In this document: one piece after another, positions 6,649 through 9,201 of the stretch | Numbering within the stretch: position 1 is the stretch's first letter | How the letters are laid out: every line of letters starts with the position of its first letter | Source of the DNA: HGM04593 sp045647745 | Lineage (GTDB): Bacteria > Bacteroidota > Bacteroidia > Bacteroidales > Bacteroidaceae | DNA: 9,201 nucleotides | Direction of reading: 5' to 3' | NCBI GenBank assembly: GCA_045647745.1 | Contig: JAZRMQ010000006.1 | Span: 1-9,201, forward strand | Program-made: the position numbers and the translations under genes | The notes under the pieces: model-generated | Told to the model about the DNA's origin: nothing | What the model saw: only the letters and a program-made list of their open reading frames with translations | Databases searched by the model: none

Positions 6649-6746
6649 TATCATATCGAACGAATGTGAGATATCTCTTTATCGTTTTTAGTTCCCTCGT
6701 CGCTACGCTCTGTCGGGACAACAAGGCTACACAACCGGGAATGACA
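6649..6746. repeat. Dispersed-repeat-like element in the peptidase leader
   Basis: About 98 bp of distinctive composition bounded by TATCAT (6649-6654) and ATGACA (6741-6746), inverted ends with one mismatch. It includes TCGAACGAATGTGAGATATC (with the palindrome GAGATATCTC at 6668-6677) and CTCGTCGCTACGCTCTGTCGGGAC. On the minus strand it starts TGTCATTCCC and ends TTCGTTCGATATGATA. This resembles the short TGTCAT...ATGACA repeats with GAGCGTAGCGA-like motifs scattered between genes of many bacteria; that is recall, not a search. It lies wholly in the predicted 5' leader of the peptidase operon. Confidence 0.5.
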
Positions 6747-6771
6747 CAAATACACCACTGCAACATTTTTG

Positions 6772-6802
6772 CAAAGTTACATAAAGTTAAAGGTTATACA
6801 AA
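6772..6802 (-). promoter_or_regulatory. Bacteroidetes-type promoter for the peptidase-ABC-patB operon
   Basis: On the minus strand TTTG (6799-6802) is followed after exactly 19 bp by TAACTTTG (6772-6779), a perfect match to the -33 TTTG / -7 TAnnTTTG consensus. Transcription would start near 6765, leaving a leader of about 160 nt before the ATG at 6602. It is the best promoter match in the window. Confidence 0.8.
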
Positions 6803-6851
6803 ATTATTAACGCTATAAATATCTGCTCTAAAAACCCGAAACAATTTTAAG

Positions 6852-6892
6852 TAGAAAAAAATATCGGCCACTTTTTAAAAAGTGGCCGATAT
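6852..6892 (-). terminator. Intrinsic terminator after nagB
   Basis: 6861-6892 is a perfect 32-bp palindrome, ATATCGGCCACTTTTT and its exact complement. On the minus strand it is followed by a run of T residues (complement of the A run at 6855-6860). It begins 21 bp after the nagB stop and insulates that gene from the promoter at 6772-6802. Confidence 0.9.
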
Positions 6893-6913
6893 AAAATAAA
6901 ACAACTCTTCAAA

Positions 6914-7726
6914 TTACTTTGAGCAATAGAAAGGAGTCAAGTTATCGCGCTCAATATCCTTGAAATAGTTAACAGTGCCAACCTTCAACTCAACAGTTGC
7001 AGCATCGTCACAAACGATGATACCGCTCTGATGCATCTGGAGCACGCTAATTGTCCACATCTGAGTAATGTTACCCTCAACAGCGTGGTAAAGAGCCTGA
7101 GCCTTATTGTGTCCGTTAACGAGGATAAGCACCTCTTTTGCATCCATAACAGTGCCAACGCCAACAGTTACCGCAGTCTTTGGCACCTTATTGATATCAT
7201 TGTCAAAGAAACGAGAGTTTGCAATGATTGTGTCAGTTGTCAAAGTCTTGATACGTGTGCGTGAAGCAAGTGACGAGCCCGGTTCGTTGAACGCAATGTG
7301 ACCATCAGGGCCAATGCCACCAAGGAACAAATCAATACCGCCATAAGACTTGATTTTAGCCTCGTAGCGAGCGCACTCAGCAACCAAATCCTCAGCGTTA
7401 CCATTAAGAATGTTCACATTCTCTCTCTTAACATCAACGTGGCTAAAGAAGTTATTCCACATAAATGAGTGATAGCTCTCGGGGTGCTCCTCGGGCAAGC
7501 CAACATACTCATCCATATTAAAAGTAACAACATTCTGGAAGCTCACAACACCCTTATTATAAAGGTTAATCAACTCCTTGTAAGTACCCAGAGGAGTACC
7601 ACCGGTGGGGAGACCAAGCACAAAAGGCTTCTCGGGTGTTGGATTAAAATCATTAATCTTCTTTGCCACATAAGATGCAGCCCAGCAAGAAATCTGCTGA
7701 TAGTTAGGTTGAATAATTAAACGCAT
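6914..7726 (-). CDS. nagB: Glucosamine-6-phosphate deaminase
   Basis: A 270-residue protein aligning without gaps over most of E. coli NagB (266 residues). It converts glucosamine-6-phosphate to fructose-6-phosphate and ammonia in the cytoplasm, the last step of amino-sugar use. Catalytic residues sit at the E. coli numbers: Asp72 (NMDEY), Asp141 and His143 (GPDGHIAFNEPG) and Glu148. The allosteric N-acetylglucosamine-6-phosphate site residues of the E. coli enzyme (Ser151, Arg158, Lys160, Thr161, Tyr254) are present too, so allosteric activation is plausible. The substrate loop LGLPTGGTPLGTY is at 37-49. The start is ATG at 7724-7726, 5 bp after the stop of the GH43-like lipoprotein gene, so the two are likely co-transcribed. 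A strong terminator follows. Confidence 0.97.
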   Translation of the reverse strand: MRLIIQPNYQQISCWAASYVAKKINDFNPTPEKPFVLGLPTGGTPLGTYKELINLYNKGVVSFQNVVTFNMDEYVGLPEEHPESYHSFMWNNFFSHVDVKRENVNILNGNAEDLVAECARYEAKIKSYGGIDLFLGGIGPDGHIAFNEPGSSLASRTRIKTLTTDTIIANSRFFDNDINKVPKTAVTVGVGTVMDAKEVLILVNGHNKAQALYHAVEGNITQMWTISVLQMHQSGIIVCDDAATVELKVGTVNYFKDIERDNLTPFYCSK

Positions 7727-7731
7727 AATTT

Positions 7732-8775
7732 TTAAAATTTATAGTATCCTTCAATTTTTAGTTTGTCAAATTGCATATCAAGTTTCAAAAGCTGTGGCAC
7801 ACTCTTGGCAACACCACCAACAATGGTATCTTTACCCACCACCAAAACTTTCGTACCGTCATAATCACTAAATATCGACGCACTGCCCACATTGCCAGTC
7901 ATCAGCGGTTGCGGTTCCACCCTCCAAGGACCATTATATCCATACTCTCCGGTCTCTGTATAAGCCACACCTAAAGCCTTTTCCCCTGCGATATATGAGG
8001 TAAATAAAATCCCCATCTCATTTTCATCGGTAGTAAAAAGGAACGGAGCCTCCATCACCGGCGAGAAAACCCTCTCATCGTCAACACACTCCCCCGACCA
8101 CACGTTATCCACCGCCGAGAACATTATATAAGCCTCGCCCACGCGACGACCAAGGTCATCGGAAAAGCGAACAATCTGCACCGTTCCGTCGCCATTTTGC
8201 TCACCTTGATGAGTATATATCATATACGATGCGCCATAATAGTCAACACCAAATGTCGGGTGCGCAGCCATCTCACTCTCAACGAGCAAACTGCTATTGC
8301 TGTCAATAGTCCTATAAGGGCCACGAATATCATCGGCCACAAGCGCCACACACGAGCGACGCGCAAAAGGCTTGCCATCGGCATCGGCAACCATTACATC
8401 AGGGCGTTCAAAAGTTGCCATATAATAATATTTGCCGGCAAATCTATGTATCTCGGGCGAGGTAATAATGGGCGATGCACCAATCCAAGAGGTTGTATCC
8501 TGCGCAAGGACATCGTATGGCCCCACCCAATTGTGCAGGTCAGCACTCACCCACATAAGCCCGCCGTCACCAAGCATATAATAGCAATCGTTCTTGCGTT
8601 CATAACAGATAAACGGATTTTTAATATCCATTGTATCTATTGCAACCGTATCAAGAGCAATGCCGGCCGGTGGTGCAAAAATCCACTCCTCATTTTGCAT
8701 AGCACCCTTTTTATCACCTCCACAGGCAACAAGCACAAATGTAATAAAAAGAGATATGACAAAATACTTTCTCAC
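7732..8775 (-). CDS. GH43-like five-bladed propeller lipoprotein, catalytic sites altered
   Basis: A 347-residue protein. Residues 1-18 form a lipoprotein signal (MRKYFV..., lipobox LVAC, Cys18 followed by GGDKK, a pattern compatible with surface export in Bacteroidetes). The rest shows the repeating pattern of a GH43-type propeller: NPFICYERKNDCYYMLG, SADLHNW, SPEIHRFAGKYYYMATF, DIRGPYRTI, AHPTFGVDYYGASYMIYTH, RFSDDLGRRVGEAYIMF, MEAPFLFTT and GSASIFSDYDG. Compared from memory with active GH43 enzymes, the catalytic-base Asp of the RDPF motif is Asn53, the pKa-modulating Asp of LDGT/LDPT is His172, and the active-site His of GGHGM is Ser298; the acid position keeps Glu242. It may therefore be a non-catalytic glycan-binding protein or an enzyme of altered chemistry. 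The start is GTG (8773-8775); an ATG 12 bp upstream is blocked by TAG. It precedes nagB, suggesting a role in glycan use. Confidence 0.8.
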   Translation of the reverse strand: MRKYFVISLFITFVLVACGGDKKGAMQNEEWIFAPPAGIALDTVAIDTMDIKNPFICYERKNDCYYMLGDGGLMWVSADLHNWVGPYDVLAQDTTSWIGASPIITSPEIHRFAGKYYYMATFERPDVMVADADGKPFARRSCVALVADDIRGPYRTIDSNSSLLVESEMAAHPTFGVDYYGASYMIYTHQGEQNGDGTVQIVRFSDDLGRRVGEAYIMFSAVDNVWSGECVDDERVFSPVMEAPFLFTTDENEMGILFTSYIAGEKALGVAYTETGEYGYNGPWRVEPQPLMTGNVGSASIFSDYDGTKVLVVGKDTIVGGVAKSVPQLLKLDMQFDKLKIEGYYKF

Positions 8776-8795
8776 CTACAAATCCATTTTGTTTG

Positions 8796-8828
8796 TAAAG
8801 ATAATCATTTTTTAACCAAACAAACAAA
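8796..8828 (-). promoter_or_regulatory. Possible promoter for the GH43-like/nagB pair
   Basis: On the minus strand TATCTTTA (8796-8803) matches TAnnTTTG at all but the last base. Several TTTG repeats lie upstream, with spacings of 17 bp (8821-8824) and 21 bp (8825-8828); neither is the ideal 19. The position between the LRR terminator and the GTG start suits a promoter, but the match is weaker than the other two. Confidence 0.4.
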
Positions 8829-8891
8829 CAAAAAGCAAAAGAAACTTTTCTTTAATCACACAAAGATGGAAAAGGTTGAAGAAAAAAGACA

Positions 8892-8922
8892 AAAAGTGCT
8901 CACCAATGAAGTGAGCACTTTT
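8892..8922 (-). terminator. Intrinsic terminator after the LRR protein gene
   Basis: AAAAGTGCTCAC (8892-8903) and GTGAGCACTTTT (8911-8922) form a perfect 12-bp stem with a 7-nt loop. On the minus strand the stem ends in a T run (TTTTTGTCTTTTTTC). It begins 21 bp after the stop codon of the gene at the right edge; the plus strand is also T-rich after the stem, so it could act both ways. Confidence 0.88.
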
Positions 8923-8943
8923 ATTTTATCTATTAGCTGATAC

Positions 8944-9201
8944 TTATTTCACCATTACCTTTTTGCCATTGATAATGTAAACACCTTTTGTTGGGTTCTC
9001 CACCACACGACCACTGAGGTCGTAGTAAACATTTTTGCTCTCAGCTCTCTGCTCGGCAATCTCGTCAATGCCGGTAAAGTCCATCTCAACAATGTAAAAG
9101 AATATATTCCACGGTTCTCGCTTTTCATACAAAGATTTTGTACCATTGGGAACGTACAACGTTGCATTGTCATATACTGCATCGGTAAATATATCATTAC
9201 T
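8944..9201 (-). CDS. C-terminus of a BspA-like leucine-rich-repeat surface protein (partial)
   Basis: The last 85 codons of a gene whose 5' part lies beyond the right edge; the frame is open to base 9201. The visible protein starts SNDIFTDAVYDNATLYVPNGTKSLYEKREPW, the typical end of an LRR_5 (BspA-type) repeat domain where the last repeat passes into LYVP.GTK..Y. It closes with a short beta domain, VYYDLSGRVVENPTKGVYIINGKKVMVK, a tail seen on many Bacteroidales and Prevotella surface proteins (YDL.GR...NP.KGIYI.NGKK...K). Such proteins are exported and thought to bind host or bacterial surface ligands. ATG-like starts inside this stretch are not used: the Leu at 9157-9159 is part of the continuing repeat. 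A terminator follows 21 bp later. Confidence 0.85.
   Translation of the reverse strand, partial: SNDIFTDAVYDNATLYVPNGTKSLYEKREPWNIFFYIVEMDFTGIDEIAEQRAESKNVYYDLSGRVVENPTKGVYIINGKKVMVK

Noticed and set aside
8197..8940. 247-codon plus-strand ORF
   Set aside because: Mostly antisense to the GH43-like gene and runs across its promoter and the LRR terminator; His/Ile/Cys-rich composition without a fold pattern.

Overview
The window reads as a chromosomal segment of a Bacteroidales bacterium; the genus cannot be fixed from it. The pointers are: Bacteroidetes-type promoters (TTTG, 19 bp, TAnnTTTG) in place of E. coli-like ones, no Shine-Dalgarno boxes before the starts, a lipoprotein with Cys followed by Gly-Gly-Asp-Lys-Lys, the C-terminal tail of a BspA-like leucine-rich-repeat surface protein at the right edge, and the neighbouring Nif3-like and C4 zinc-ribbon genes. 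All recognisable protein genes lie on the minus strand.

Reading from the right edge in the direction of transcription: (1) the C-terminus of an LRR surface protein, closed by a strong terminator (8892-8922). (2) A GH43-like lipoprotein gene followed after 5 bp by nagB (glucosamine-6-phosphate deaminase), closed by a perfect 32-bp palindromic terminator (6861-6892). (3) A three-gene operon from a well-formed promoter (6772-6802): secreted S37-type serine peptidase, FecE-type ABC ATPase, and a PatB/MalY C-S lyase interrupted by one missing base; it ends at a terminator (3242-3274). A dispersed-repeat-like element lies in its long 5' leader. (4) A two-gene operon from another well-formed promoter (3186-3216): Nif3-like metal protein and coiled-coil C4 zinc-ribbon protein, ending at a terminator (1146-1175). 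(5) A single small HAD-family phosphatase-like gene (635-1051).

Positions 1-634 hold no believable protein gene. They hold two tandem copies, spaced 231 bp, of a structured element. An 85-nt core is 82/85 identical between copies. The core hairpin shows a compensatory base-pair change, and the stem enclosing the core is perfectly paired in both copies although its sequence differs. In one copy an 18-nt imperfect closing stem encloses the whole 231-nt unit. The one long ORF across the second copy is stopped by TAG in the first, and none of the three core differences falls at a third codon position. The element is therefore better read as a structured RNA or mobile/fold-back DNA than as protein. 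This is the least explained and most interesting part of the window.

Functionally the rest is ordinary metabolism and envelope biology: amino-sugar catabolism (NagB), peptide and sulfur amino-acid breakdown (S37 peptidase, PatB), ABC uptake (ATPase without a permease next to it), and housekeeping proteins of unclear role. Two genes look degenerate: patB (frameshift) and the GH43-like gene (catalytic positions replaced).
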